NCBI GenBank assembly: GCA_963837165.1
Contig: CAWIMD010000011.1
Location: 88,047-152,046, forward strand
DNA length: 64,000 nucleotides
Source: JAENWD01 sp963837165
Lineage (GTDB): Bacteria > Acidobacteriota > Vicinamibacteria > Vicinamibacterales > JAENWD01
Reading direction: 5' to 3'
Numbering within the stretch: the stretch's first letter is position 1; every line of letters begins with the position of its first letter. Both the position numbers and the translations under genes were made by a program. This document shows, one piece after another, positions 38,147 to 46,750 of the stretch. The notes under the pieces were generated by a model, which ran no database searches, was not told where the DNA came from, and saw only the letters and a program-made list of their open reading frames with translations.

Positions 38147-39835
38147 ATGCAGACGCGGTGGATCGTCGCCGTCGGCGCGGCGCTGGCCTGCACCGTCGTG
38201 GCCGCCGCCATCGCCGGCGGGGCCGTTCCCTTCGCGTTCCGGCGAATCGGCCCGGAGGCCGGGCTCACCGGCGTGACGGTCTTCGGGGGCAGGGCCACCA
38301 ACCGCTACCTGCTCGAGACCACGGGCTGCGGCGTCGCGATGCTCGACTACGACAACGACGGCCGCACGGACCTCTTCTTCGTCAATGGGACGACGCTCCA
38401 GGGCTTTCCGAAGGGCGGGGAGCCGAGGCCGCACCTCTATCGGAACCGGGGCAGCGCGACGTTCGAGGACGTCACCGAGGCGGCGGGCCTCCGCAACCAG
38501 TGGGGCTGGGGGCAGGGCGCCTGCGCGGGCGACTACGACAACGACGGCAACGTGGATCTGTTCGTGACCTACTACGGGCAGAACCGGCTCTTCAGGAACG
38601 ATGGCCATGCGCACTTCGAGGACGTGACCGACAGGGCAGGCGTCGGCAACTCGAAGACGCGGTGGGGAACGGGCTGTGCGTTCCTCGACTACGATCGCGA
38701 CGGGCAGCTCGACCTGTTCGTCGCCAACTACATCGACCTCGACCTCGCTACCGCGCCGACGCCGGATTCCGGGCTGTGCCGCTACAAGGGCGTGGCAGTG
38801 GCGTGCGGCCCGCCCGGACTCAACGGCGGGAGGAACGCCTTGTTCCACAACCGCGGCGATGGCACCTTCGCCGACGTGTCGGACGCGTCGGGGATCACCA
38901 GGGCCAGCGGCTCGTACGGCCTCGGCGTCTCGACGCTGGACTTCGACAACGACGGCTGGGTGGACCTGTACGTGGCCAACGACTCGAACCCGAGTGCCCT
39001 GTACCGCAACCGCCACGACGGCACCTTCGTGGACATCGGCGTCCGCGCCGGCTGCGCCTACAGCCAGGACGGCAAGCCCCAGGCCGGCATGGGCGTCGGC
39101 ATCGGCGACTTCGATCGCAACGGCTGGCTCGACATCCTGAAGACGAACTTCGCCGGCGACACGACCTCGCTCTACGCGAACACCGGCGGGAGCTTCTGCG
39201 AGGACCGCACGTTCGATTCGGGACTCGGGCTGAACAGCCGCTGGCTCGGCTGGGGCGCCGGCTTCGCCGACTTCGACAACGACGGGTGGCTCGACATCTT
39301 TCTCACGAACGGGCATGTCTATCCCGAGGTGCGGCAGCTGCAGACCGAGGCGGGCTACGAGCAGCGGAAGGTCGTCTACCGGAACACCGGCGGGCAGTTC
39401 GAGGACGTCAGCGAGGCGCTCGGTCCGCCGGCGACGACGGCGAAGGCGGGCCGCGGCACGGCGTTCGGCGATCTCGACGGGAACGGCACGATCGACGTGG
39501 CGATCAACAACGTCCACGACACGCCCGACGTGTTCCTGACGTCGGCGCCGCCGGGCAATCACTGGCTCGAGCTGCACCTGATCGGTACGACGTCGAACAG
39601 GAGCGCCATCGGCGCCCGGATCCGGATCGTGACGGGACCCGTCGTGCAGCTGCGCGAGGTGCAGGGCGGCGGCAGCTACCTGTCCCAGAACGACTTCACC
39701 GTGCACGTCGGCCTCGGGAGCGTCGCGGCGGCCGATCGGATCGAGGTCCGCTGGCCGAACGGCCTCGAGGAGCACTGGGCCGGCGTCAAGGCAGACCAGC
39801 GCCTCACATTGACGGAAGGCAGGGGTCAGCATTGA
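38147..39835 (+). CDS. Secreted CRTAC1/FG-GAP repeat protein with ASPIC/UnbV domain
   Basis: This 562-residue protein has an N-terminal signal or anchor (WIVAVGAALACTVVAAAIAG). At least six FG-GAP/VCBS units follow, each with a calcium-loop motif of DxDxDGxxD type, for example AMLDYDNDGRTDLFFVN and GDYDNDGNVDLFVTYYG. The C-terminal ASPIC/UnbV domain includes HWLELHLIGTTSNRSAIGAR and DRIEVRWPNGLEEHW. It should form a calcium-stabilised beta-propeller outside the cell. The TGA stop is part of a heptamer array. Its close paralogue lies at 41181-42909. Confidence 0.88.
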   Translation: MQTRWIVAVGAALACTVVAAAIAGGAVPFAFRRIGPEAGLTGVTVFGGRATNRYLLETTGCGVAMLDYDNDGRTDLFFVNGTTLQGFPKGGEPRPHLYRNRGSATFEDVTEAAGLRNQWGWGQGACAGDYDNDGNVDLFVTYYGQNRLFRNDGHAHFEDVTDRAGVGNSKTRWGTGCAFLDYDRDGQLDLFVANYIDLDLATAPTPDSGLCRYKGVAVACGPPGLNGGRNALFHNRGDGTFADVSDASGITRASGSYGLGVSTLDFDNDGWVDLYVANDSNPSALYRNRHDGTFVDIGVRAGCAYSQDGKPQAGMGVGIGDFDRNGWLDILKTNFAGDTTSLYANTGGSFCEDRTFDSGLGLNSRWLGWGAGFADFDNDGWLDIFLTNGHVYPEVRQLQTEAGYEQRKVVYRNTGGQFEDVSEALGPPATTAKAGRGTAFGDLDGNGTIDVAINNVHDTPDVFLTSAPPGNHWLELHLIGTTSNRSAIGARIRIVTGPVVQLREVQGGGSYLSQNDFTVHVGLGSVAAADRIEVRWPNGLEEHWAGVKADQRLTLTEGRGQH

Positions 39836-39877
39836 TGATTGACGATTGATGATTGACGATTGACGATTGACGATTGC
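39832..39877. repeat. Heptamer array between CRTAC1 and TPR genes
   Basis: Six TTGAYGA units fill the whole spacer. The first supplies the TGA of the upstream gene and the last abuts the ATG of the TPR gene, so no ribosome site is present. Confidence 0.9.
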
Positions 39878-40879
39878 ATGTCTCTGACCCTCTGGCTGAT
39901 GACGGCCTGGCTGGCCGCGCAGGCGCCCACCCCCGCTGCACCCGATTCGCAGCCGACGCTTGCCGCGATTCACGCGCTGATCGAGGCTGGGCAGGCGGCC
40001 CACGCCCTCGAGGAACTGCGTGCGCTGCCGGCCGGCGATCCGCACGTCGGCTATCTCACCGGCATCGCCTACTACCACCTGGACGATCCCGTGAAGGCGA
40101 TCGACGCGCTCGCGCCGGTGGCGCACCGGTTCGCGGAGGGTTCGGTCGAGCGCAAGGAAGCGGTCCAGGTCCTCGGCCTGTCGTACTACATGGCCGGCCG
40201 CCTGAAGGAGGCGCTGCCGCTGCTCGAAGAGAGCCGCGGGTGGGCGTCGGACAACGTCGAGCTCGCCCAGGTCCTCGGCATGGCGTACATCCAGACGTCG
40301 CAGCCGGACAAGGCGCGCGAGGCCCTCGCCTCGACATTCGGCGTCGCGCCCGACTCGGCGGCGGCGCACCTCCTGACGGGGCAGATGATGGTGCGGGTCG
40401 AGTTCCACGACGCCGCGGTCTCCGAGGTCGAGCGAGCGCTGGCGCTCGACCCGACGCTGGCCGGGGCGCATTTCCTGCTCGGCGAGATTGCCGTCTATCG
40501 CGCGGACATCGAGAAGGGCATCGCGCTCTTCAAGCAGGAGCTCGACGTCAACCCGCTGAACGCGATGGCGGAGTATCGCCTGGGCGAGGCCTACGCGCGG
40601 CTGCAGCAGTGGCCGCCGGCCATCGTCGCCCTCCAGCGCTCGCTGTGGATCAACCCGTACTACAGCGGCCCGTACATCATCCTGGGCCGCGCGTACATGG
40701 CACAGGGCGAGGCGGGCACGGCGGAGGGATTCCTGCGGCGCGCCGTCGAGTACGACCCGAACAACAAGTCCGCGCACTACCTGCTCGGCCAGGCGCTGCA
40801 GAAGCTGGGACGCACGGACGAGGCCGCGAAGGAGTTCGACGTCGCGGCGAAGCTGACCGATGCACAGCAGCCGCGGTAG
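39878..40879 (+). CDS. TPR-repeat protein
   Basis: This 333-residue protein has a short hydrophobic N-terminus (LTLWLMTAWLAAQAP), probably a signal. About seven to eight TPR units follow, such as EAVQVLGLSYYMAGRLKEAL and AGAHFLLGEIAVYRADIEKG. ATG 39878 is chosen over an earlier frame extension that is only translated repeat. It is the first half of the second TPR/CRTAC1 module. It is followed by the long composite inverted repeat at 40918-41145. Confidence 0.8.
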   Translation: MSLTLWLMTAWLAAQAPTPAAPDSQPTLAAIHALIEAGQAAHALEELRALPAGDPHVGYLTGIAYYHLDDPVKAIDALAPVAHRFAEGSVERKEAVQVLGLSYYMAGRLKEALPLLEESRGWASDNVELAQVLGMAYIQTSQPDKAREALASTFGVAPDSAAAHLLTGQMMVRVEFHDAAVSEVERALALDPTLAGAHFLLGEIAVYRADIEKGIALFKQELDVNPLNAMAEYRLGEAYARLQQWPPAIVALQRSLWINPYYSGPYIILGRAYMAQGEAGTAEGFLRRAVEYDPNNKSAHYLLGQALQKLGRTDEAAKEFDVAAKLTDAQQPR

Positions 40880-40917
40880 GGATTTTGGGATTTGACGGGA
40901 TTTTGGGATAGGAACGG

Positions 40918-41145
40918 GATTACGGTGATTGCGCAGATTGATTGGGGAGATGGGGCAGGCGCCGGCCGCGACGCGGCCGGCAGGGCGGGTGGGAAGCCCT
41001 GAGGAGAGAGGCGCATCGGGTTGTACGCACCTCTCTCCTCAAGGCTTCCCACCCGTCCTGGCGCGGCTTCGCCGCGCCGCCTGCCCCCTCTGCGTGACAG
41101 CGTGACGTGCAATCCTCGTAATCAATCTGAGTAATCACCGTAATC
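40918..41145. repeat. Composite long inverted repeat with nested hairpins, copy 1
   Basis: Outer arms of 26 bp (40918-40943 and 41120-41145) begin GATTACGGTGATT. Inside are 10-bp arms GGGGCAGGCG / CGCCTGCCCC (40952-40961, 41078-41087). Next are two independent hairpins: GCCGGCCGC-GAC-GCGGCCGGC (40961-40981) and GCGCGGC-TTC-GCCGCGC (41061-41077). Innermost are 34-bp arms with three mismatches (40981-41014, 41027-41060) around a 12-nt loop. The preceding 40880-40917 holds GGGATTTTGGGA repeats. There is no coding potential and the element fills the whole 300-bp spacer. Confidence 0.9.
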
Positions 41146-41168
41146 TCGTTTCATGACACGGGCGGCGG

Positions 41169-41174
41169 TACAAT
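41169..41174 (+). promoter_or_regulatory. -10 box, leaderless arrangement, second CRTAC1 gene
   Basis: TACAAT ends 6 nt before the second of two adjacent GTG codons (41181), which is therefore preferred over 41178. Confidence 0.45.
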
Positions 41175-41180
41175 CTCGTG

Positions 41181-42909
41181 GTGCGCCGCGCAGGATGGCG
41201 AATCGGGCTCGTGCTCTGCGCCGGGCTGATGGCCGTCTCCACGGCTCCTGCATCCGGGCAATCGCCGAAGGCTCCGGGCACGACGTTCACGGACATCGCG
41301 GCTCGGGCCGGCCTTACGGTGCCGTCCATCTACGGCGGCCTCGAGCGCAAGCGGTTCATCATCGAGACCAACGGCGCCGGCGTCGCGTGGGTGGACGTGG
41401 ACGGCGACGGCTGGCTCGACGCGCTCGTGCTGGGCGGCTCGCGTCTCGTGGACGGCGAGCGCACGGAAGACCCGGCCATCGCGCGCCAGGGACCGACCAC
41501 GCGGCTCTATCGGAACTCCGGGCACGGCACGTTCACCGACATCACGGCCGCGTCGGGTCTCGGCCTCACCGTCTTCGCGTCCTCCGTCTGCGCCGGCGAC
41601 TACGACAACGACGGCGCGGTCGATTCTGTTCATCACGTCCTACGGCCGCAACTACCTGTTCCACAATCGCGGCGGCCGCTTCGAGGACGTCACGAAAGCC
41701 GCGGGCCTGCCGGACGGACCGCGCCGCTGGGGATCCGGCTGCACGTTCGTGGACTACGACCGCGACGGCCGGCTCGACCTGTTCGTCGCCAATTACCTGC
41801 GCCTCGATCTGGCCACCGCCAGCGAGCCCGGCCAGGGCATCAACTGCCTGTGGAAGGGCATCCCCGTCAACTGCGGCCCGAAGGGCCTGCCCACCGACAC
41901 GAACCTGCTGTACCGCAATCGCGGCGACGGCTCGTTCGAGGACGTGTCGCAGTCTTCGGGTGTCGCGCGCGTGGCCGGGCGCTACTCGATGACGGCGCTG
42001 GCCGCGGACTTCGATGACGACGGGTGGGTGGACATCTATGTCGCGTCCGATTCCACGTCGGCGATCCTGTACCACAACAACCACGACGGCACGTTCACCG
42101 ACGTCGCGGTGCCGAGCGGCAGCGGCCTCAGCGAGAACGGCATGGCGCAGGCGGGCATGGGCGTCGGCGTCGGCGACGTCAACGCCGACGGCCACCTGGA
42201 CCTGCTGAAGACGCACTTCGCCGACGACATCCCGGCGCTCTATCGCGCGACCGGCGACGGACGGTTCGAGGACGTCGCGACGGCCTCGGGACTGGCGGTC
42301 GAGAACCGCTACGTGGAGTGGGGAGCGGCCCTCGCCGACTTCGACAACGACGGCTGGCAGGACGTCATGTACATGACCGGCAACGTGTACCCGGAGGTCG
42401 AGCGCCGGTTCCCGCGCTATCCGCACAAGGGCCCGCGGATCTTCTTCCGGAATCGCGGCAACGGCACGTTCGAAGACGACAGCGCCAGCGGCGGTCCGGG
42501 GCTCACGACGCCGCAATCCAGCCGCGGGGCCGCCTTCGGCGACTTCGACAACGACGGCGACGTGGACGTCCTCGTCATGAACATGAACGAGCCGCCCTCG
42601 CTGCTGCGCAACGAGTACCGCGGCGGCAATCACTGGCTCTCGGTCGCGCTCGAGGGGACGGCCTCCAACCGGCTCGGGCTCGGCGCCACGATCCGGGTGA
42701 CCGCCGGCGGCCGCACCCAGGCGCGCGCGATCCTGAGCCAGTCGAGCTACTACTCCCACGACGACGTGCGCGCGCATTTCGGGCTGGGAGCGGCGACGAC
42801 CGCGGACCGAATCGACGTCGCGTGGCCGGACGGGCGGCGACAGACGGTGGAACACGTGCCGGCGGACCGCTTCGTCGTGATTCGCGAGGGCGCGGGCGTC
42901 GTGCGATAG
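41181..42909 (+). CDS. Secreted CRTAC1/FG-GAP protein, frameshifted
   Basis: Paralogue of the 38147 gene: signal peptide (GLVLCAGLMAVSTAPASG), FG-GAP units with DxDxDG loops (VDVDGDGWLDALVLG; DYDRDGRLDLFVANY), then ASPIC/UnbV (HWLSVALEGTASNRLGLGAT). The frame breaks at about 41624. After YDNDGAVD the reading frame gives SVHHVL, while removing one T from GATTCTG restores LFITSYGRNYLFHNR and the rest to the stop at 42909. So there is one extra base, either a real mutation or an assembly error. Everything downstream is well conserved and free of other lesions, which favours error or a very recent event. Confidence 0.8.
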
Positions 42910-42939
42910 AAAGACCCGGAGGATGCCGAGGACGCAAAG

Positions 42940-43115
42940 CAGATCTCCCGCAGGGCACGCAAAGGGCAAGAGATCGCCGAGGCTGTCACGCTGCCGGCGC
43001 CGACTGCGAGACCGGCGTCGCGGCGCAGCCGCGACAGAGCCGGCCGCGTTGCGGCCGGCGCCGGTTGTCACCCTCCGCGTTCTCGTGCCCTCGGGCGGTC
43101 TCTGCGAGAGATCTG
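42940..43115. repeat. Composite inverted repeat with paired hairpins, copy 3
   Basis: Outer arms CAGATCTCCCGCAG (42940-42953) and CTGCGAGAGATCTG (43102-43115) match at 13 of 14 positions. The centre holds GTCGCGGC-GCA-GCCGCGAC (43017-43035) and GCCGGCCGC-GTT-GCGGCCGGC (43039-43059), enclosed by ACCGGC/GCCGGT. The hairpin types are those of the elements at 40918 and 47491, but the long inner arms are absent. The spacer 42910-43171 contains no gene. Confidence 0.75.
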
Positions 43116-43158
43116 ACCTGCGACCTCCGGCTCCCACTGCGCGGGCCCGCGGCGCCGC

Positions 43159-43164
43159 TATAAT
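43159..43164 (+). promoter_or_regulatory. Perfect -10 box, leaderless arrangement, redoxin gene
   Basis: TATAAT, the exact consensus in a very GC-rich context, ends 7 nt before the ATG at 43172. No -35 consensus and no Shine-Dalgarno are visible. Confidence 0.55.
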
Positions 43165-43171
43165 CGCGATC

Positions 43172-43753
43172 ATGCCCCGCACGCGACGGGTCGCGCTGGC
43201 AGGCGCGCTCGTCCTTCTTTCGTGCGTTGCGGCGTCCGCGCAGGAGGTCGCGCTGACCGGCCTCGACGGCAGCCACGTGCGCCCGTTCGCGAGCCACGCA
43301 CGAGCCTGGGTGTTCGTCTTCAGCCGCACGGACTGCCCCGTCGCCGCGCGCTACGCGCCGGAGATCGAGCGCCTGCAGCGCCGCCTCGCCGGTGAGGGGA
43401 TGGACTTCGCGCTCGTGTTCGTCGATCCGGCTGAATCGGCGGATGCCATCCGGTCCTATCTCAGCGACTACGGGTACACGGGACGGGCCCTCCGGGATCC
43501 CGGCCACGCGCTCGTCCACCTGGCCGGCGCGACCGCGACACCGGAGGCAGCCGTTTTCGTGCGTGGTGAGGGTAGGCCCACGCTCGTCTACCGCGGGCGC
43601 ATCGACGATCGCTACGTGGACATCGGCCGCGTGCGGCCGGCCCCGACGCGCCACGACCTGGACGAGGTGGTCGCCGCAATCCGCGACGGGCAGCTGCCCC
43701 CATTTCGCAGCACGCAGGCGATCGGCTGCCTGATCGCCGACGTCAGCCGATGA
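43172..43753 (+). CDS. Secreted redoxin-like protein
   Basis: This 193-residue protein has a signal peptide (VALAGALVLLSCVAASAQ) and a thioredoxin-like fold of the AhpC/TSA-redoxin type. Evidence is WVFVFSRTDCPVAARYAPEI with a single active Cys (DCPVA), LVFVDPAESADAIRSYLSDY, and the cis-Pro region ATPEAAVF. A C-terminal Cys in TQAIGCLI could be a resolving or metal-linked residue. It precedes, with ATGA overlap, the cytochrome/copper-monooxygenase fusion, so it may maintain thiols or copper of that protein. Relatives of such redoxins are found fused to the same enzymes. Confidence 0.75.
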   Translation: MPRTRRVALAGALVLLSCVAASAQEVALTGLDGSHVRPFASHARAWVFVFSRTDCPVAARYAPEIERLQRRLAGEGMDFALVFVDPAESADAIRSYLSDYGYTGRALRDPGHALVHLAGATATPEAAVFVRGEGRPTLVYRGRIDDRYVDIGRVRPAPTRHDLDEVVAAIRDGQLPPFRSTQAIGCLIADVSR

Positions 43754-45645
43754 CGCGCCGGCTCGCGGCGATGGCCCTGGCGCTGGTCACCGCCGGCAGC
43801 GCCGCGTGCCGTCGACAGCCGGCGCCGGTTCCCACGTTTGCCGCCGACGTCGCGCCCATCCTGTTCGCGAACTGCGCCCCCTGTCATCACCCCGGCGGTC
43901 CCGGTCCGTTCCCGCTCCTCACCTTCGAGGAGGCCCGCAAGCACGCGAAGCAGATCGCGAAGGTCACCGGGCGCCGCTACATGCCCCCCTGGCAGCCGGA
44001 ACGCGGCTACGGCCGGTTCGTCGGCGAACGCGGGCTGACCGACGCGCAGATCGACACCCTCGCGGCCTGGGCCGCCGGGGGAGCTCCGGAAGGCAATCGA
44101 CAGCTCCAGCCGAAGGCCCCCGAGTTCCCGGACGGCTGGCAGCGCGGGACGCCTGACCTGGTGCTGCGCGCCGCCGAGCCGTTCGTGGTGCCCGCCGAGG
44201 GCAGCGACGTCTTCTGGAATCTCGTCCTGCCCGCCACGGTCGCGCGCAGCCGCTACGTGCGGGCCATGGAGATCCTGCCCGGCAACGCGCGCCTGGTGCA
44301 CCACGCGAACGTGCTGCCGGACACGACCGGCGTGGGCCGCCGGCTCGACGCGGCCACGCCCGGCCCAGGCTTTCCGGGCATGGATCTCGAGCTCGCGTCG
44401 AACCGGTTCGAGCCCGACAGCCATTTCCTGTTCTGGAAGCCGGGCACGCCGGCGCTCGTCGAGCCGCCCGACATGCCCTGGCGGCTCGATCCGGGCACCG
44501 ACCTGATCTTCAATTTGCACCTGCAGCCGTCCGGGCGGGCCGAGCCCATCCAGCCCGCCATCGGCCTGTACTTCACGGATCGCCCGGCCACGCGCGTCCC
44601 GATGCTCCTCCAGCTCGAGCACGACGGCGCGCTCGACATCCCGGCCGGCGATGCCGCGTTCGAGGTAACCGACGAGCTCGAGCTGCCGGTGGCCGTTGAC
44701 GTGCTGGGCGTCTACCCGCACGCGCACTACCTCGGGAAGACCTTCGAGGGCACCGCGCGGCTGCCCGACGGCACGACACGATGGCTGATCCGGATTCCCG
44801 ACTGGGACCTGAACTGGCAGGGCGTCTACCAGCTGGCCGAGCCCCTTCCGCTGCCGAAGGGGACGGTCCTCTCGATGCGCTGGGTGTACGACAACTCGAC
44901 GGCGAACGTCCGCAACCCGCACACGCCTCCCGAGCGCGTCCGCGGCGGCAATCGCGCGATCGACGAGATGGCGCACTTCTGGATCCAGGTGCTGCCGAAG
45001 CGGCCGGAGGACCGTCTGCTGCTGCAGGAGGCGCTGATGCGTGCACGCCTCCGCAAGTACCCCGGCGATGTCGTCGCGCTGGCCAACCTGGGCGCCGCCC
45101 TGCAATCGGAGGGTCGCCTGGACGCCGCGCTCGTGGCCCTGACGCAGGCCGTCAACGCCGCCCCGGATCGGGCGGTGGTCCGCAACATGCTCGCGGCCGC
45201 CCAGCGTGACGCGGGGCACCTGGAGGAGGCCATTGCGGAATTCAGGCGCGCGGTTGCCGCCGACCCGCAGTACACGGACGCGCAGTACAACCTCGCCGCC
45301 AGCCTGCTTGCCGCCGGTCGGCCTGCCGACGCGGTTCCGCACCTGCGTCGCGTGATCGATGCCGCTCCCCGCGACGCTGCGGCCCTGTCGGACCTGGGCG
45401 CGGCCTATGCGATGATGGGCCGGTTCGCCGAAGCCGCGCGCGCGCTCGATACGTCGATCCGCCTCGCCCCCGACAACCCGCGGGCGCACTTCAATCTCGG
45501 CTTGATGGCCGCCAGCCGCGGCCACGACGCCGATGCCGTGCGCGAGTTCGCCGAGGCCCTCCGGCTGGATCCGGGAAACCAGGACACGGCCCGCGCGCTC
45601 GCCGAGGCCCGCGCGGCGCTGGCCGGCCGGACGCGTCTGCCATGA
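43750..45645 (+). CDS. Cytochrome c / copper type II monooxygenase-like / TPR fusion
   Basis: A 631-residue three-part protein with a lipoprotein-like signal (VTAGSAACRRQ). Part one (25-110) is a cytochrome c domain with CAPCHHPGGPGP. Part two (about 130-430) has the layout of copper type II, ascorbate-dependent monooxygenases (PHM fold). Likely copper ligands are the His pair in ARLVHHANV, the His in LIFNLHLQPSG, the HxH of VYPHAHYLGK and the Met of LSMRWVYDNS. Part three (about 435-620) has five TPRs. Hydroxylation of an extracellular substrate with electrons from the haem is a reasonable inference but is not shown. Overlaps the GH5-like gene by 4 bp. Confidence 0.75.
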   Translation: MTRRLAAMALALVTAGSAACRRQPAPVPTFAADVAPILFANCAPCHHPGGPGPFPLLTFEEARKHAKQIAKVTGRRYMPPWQPERGYGRFVGERGLTDAQIDTLAAWAAGGAPEGNRQLQPKAPEFPDGWQRGTPDLVLRAAEPFVVPAEGSDVFWNLVLPATVARSRYVRAMEILPGNARLVHHANVLPDTTGVGRRLDAATPGPGFPGMDLELASNRFEPDSHFLFWKPGTPALVEPPDMPWRLDPGTDLIFNLHLQPSGRAEPIQPAIGLYFTDRPATRVPMLLQLEHDGALDIPAGDAAFEVTDELELPVAVDVLGVYPHAHYLGKTFEGTARLPDGTTRWLIRIPDWDLNWQGVYQLAEPLPLPKGTVLSMRWVYDNSTANVRNPHTPPERVRGGNRAIDEMAHFWIQVLPKRPEDRLLLQEALMRARLRKYPGDVVALANLGAALQSEGRLDAALVALTQAVNAAPDRAVVRNMLAAAQRDAGHLEEAIAEFRRAVAADPQYTDAQYNLAASLLAAGRPADAVPHLRRVIDAAPRDAAALSDLGAAYAMMGRFAEAARALDTSIRLAPDNPRAHFNLGLMAASRGHDADAVREFAEALRLDPGNQDTARALAEARAALAGRTRLP

Positions 45646-46750
45646 TCTGTCGCCCGCTCGTCTCGCTCGCCGTGCTGGCCGCGCTGCTCCTGCCGGTGGG
45701 CGCGGCCCGGCGCAGCACCTCGATCTCGATTGTCGGCGACGAGTTCCACGTGGACGGTCGGCCCACCTACGCCGGCCGCCAGTGGCACGGGCAGCGGATC
45801 GAGGGGCTGCTGTTCAACGCGCGCATGGTGCAGGGCATCTTCGACGACCTGAACCCCGCCACGGTCTCGCGCTGGGCGTACCCGGACACGCACCGGTGGG
45901 ACCCGGAACGGAACACGCGCGAGCTGGTGGCCGCGATGCCCGAATGGCGGCGGCACGGGCTGCTCGCCTTCACGATCAACCTCCAGGGGGATCGCCCGAG
46001 GGCTACTCCAGGGAGCAGCCGTGGAACAACTCGGCCATCGCTCCCGACGGCGCGCTCCGCGCGGACTACATGCGCCGCCTGGAGCGCGTGCTCGATCGCG
46101 CGGACTCGCTCGGCATGGCCGTCATCGTCGGGTACTTCTATTTCGGCCAGGACCAGCGTCTGCGCGACGAGGCCGCGGTCATCCGCGCGACCGACAACGC
46201 GACGAACTGGATCCTGGACCACGGCTATCGCCACGTGCTGGTCGAGATCGACAACGAGTGCGACATCGGCTACGACCATCCCATCCTGCAGCCCGAGCGG
46301 GTGCACGAGCTGATCGCGCGCGTCCAGCGGGCGACGCGAGAGGGACGGCGGCTGCTGGTGAGCACGTCGTACAGCGGCGGCGCCATCCCGCGGGAGAACG
46401 TCGTGAGGACCGCGGATTTCATCCTCATGCACGGCAACGGCGTCGATGCGCCGTCCGGGATCGCGGACATGGTGCGTCGGGCGCGGGACGTGGACGGATA
46501 CCGGCCCATGCCCATCCTCTTCAACGAAGACGACCACTACGACTTCGACCGCGCCGCGAACGACCTCGCGGCGGCCGTCGGCGAACACGCGTCCTGGGGC
46601 TTCTTCGACTACCGGAGGAAGAACGAGGGCTTCGACGAGGGCTACCAGTCCGTGCCGGTCAACTGGGGCCTGAGCTCGGCCCGCAAGCGCGCGTTCTTCG
46701 ATCGGCTCGGCGAGATCACCGGAGCGGAGACGCACCGACCCCGGCCATGA
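45642..46750 (+). CDS. Secreted GH5-like TIM-barrel protein, frameshifted
   Basis: Signal peptide (LVSLAVLAALLLPVGAA), then a cellulase-like (GH5/GH-A clan) barrel: FHVDGRPTYAGRQW, FTINLQGGSPEG, LGMAVIVGYFYFGQDQRL. VLVEIDNECDIGYDH carries the NE pair expected of the acid/base Glu, and PILFNEDDHYDF is a candidate nucleophile region. The frame is broken in a G-run at 45986-45990: five G are present, and six would join LQG to GSPEGYSREQPW and restore the frame to 46750. The 5'-overlap with the copper-oxygenase gene and ATGA overlap with xthA indicate one operon. The substrate is unknown. Confidence 0.7.

Noticed and set aside
40918..41145. Composite inverted repeats as insertion sequences or retron RNA
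   Set aside because: No transposase or reverse transcriptase gene in the window, and no clear target-site duplication. A MITE origin is not excluded, so they are reported as unexplained elements.
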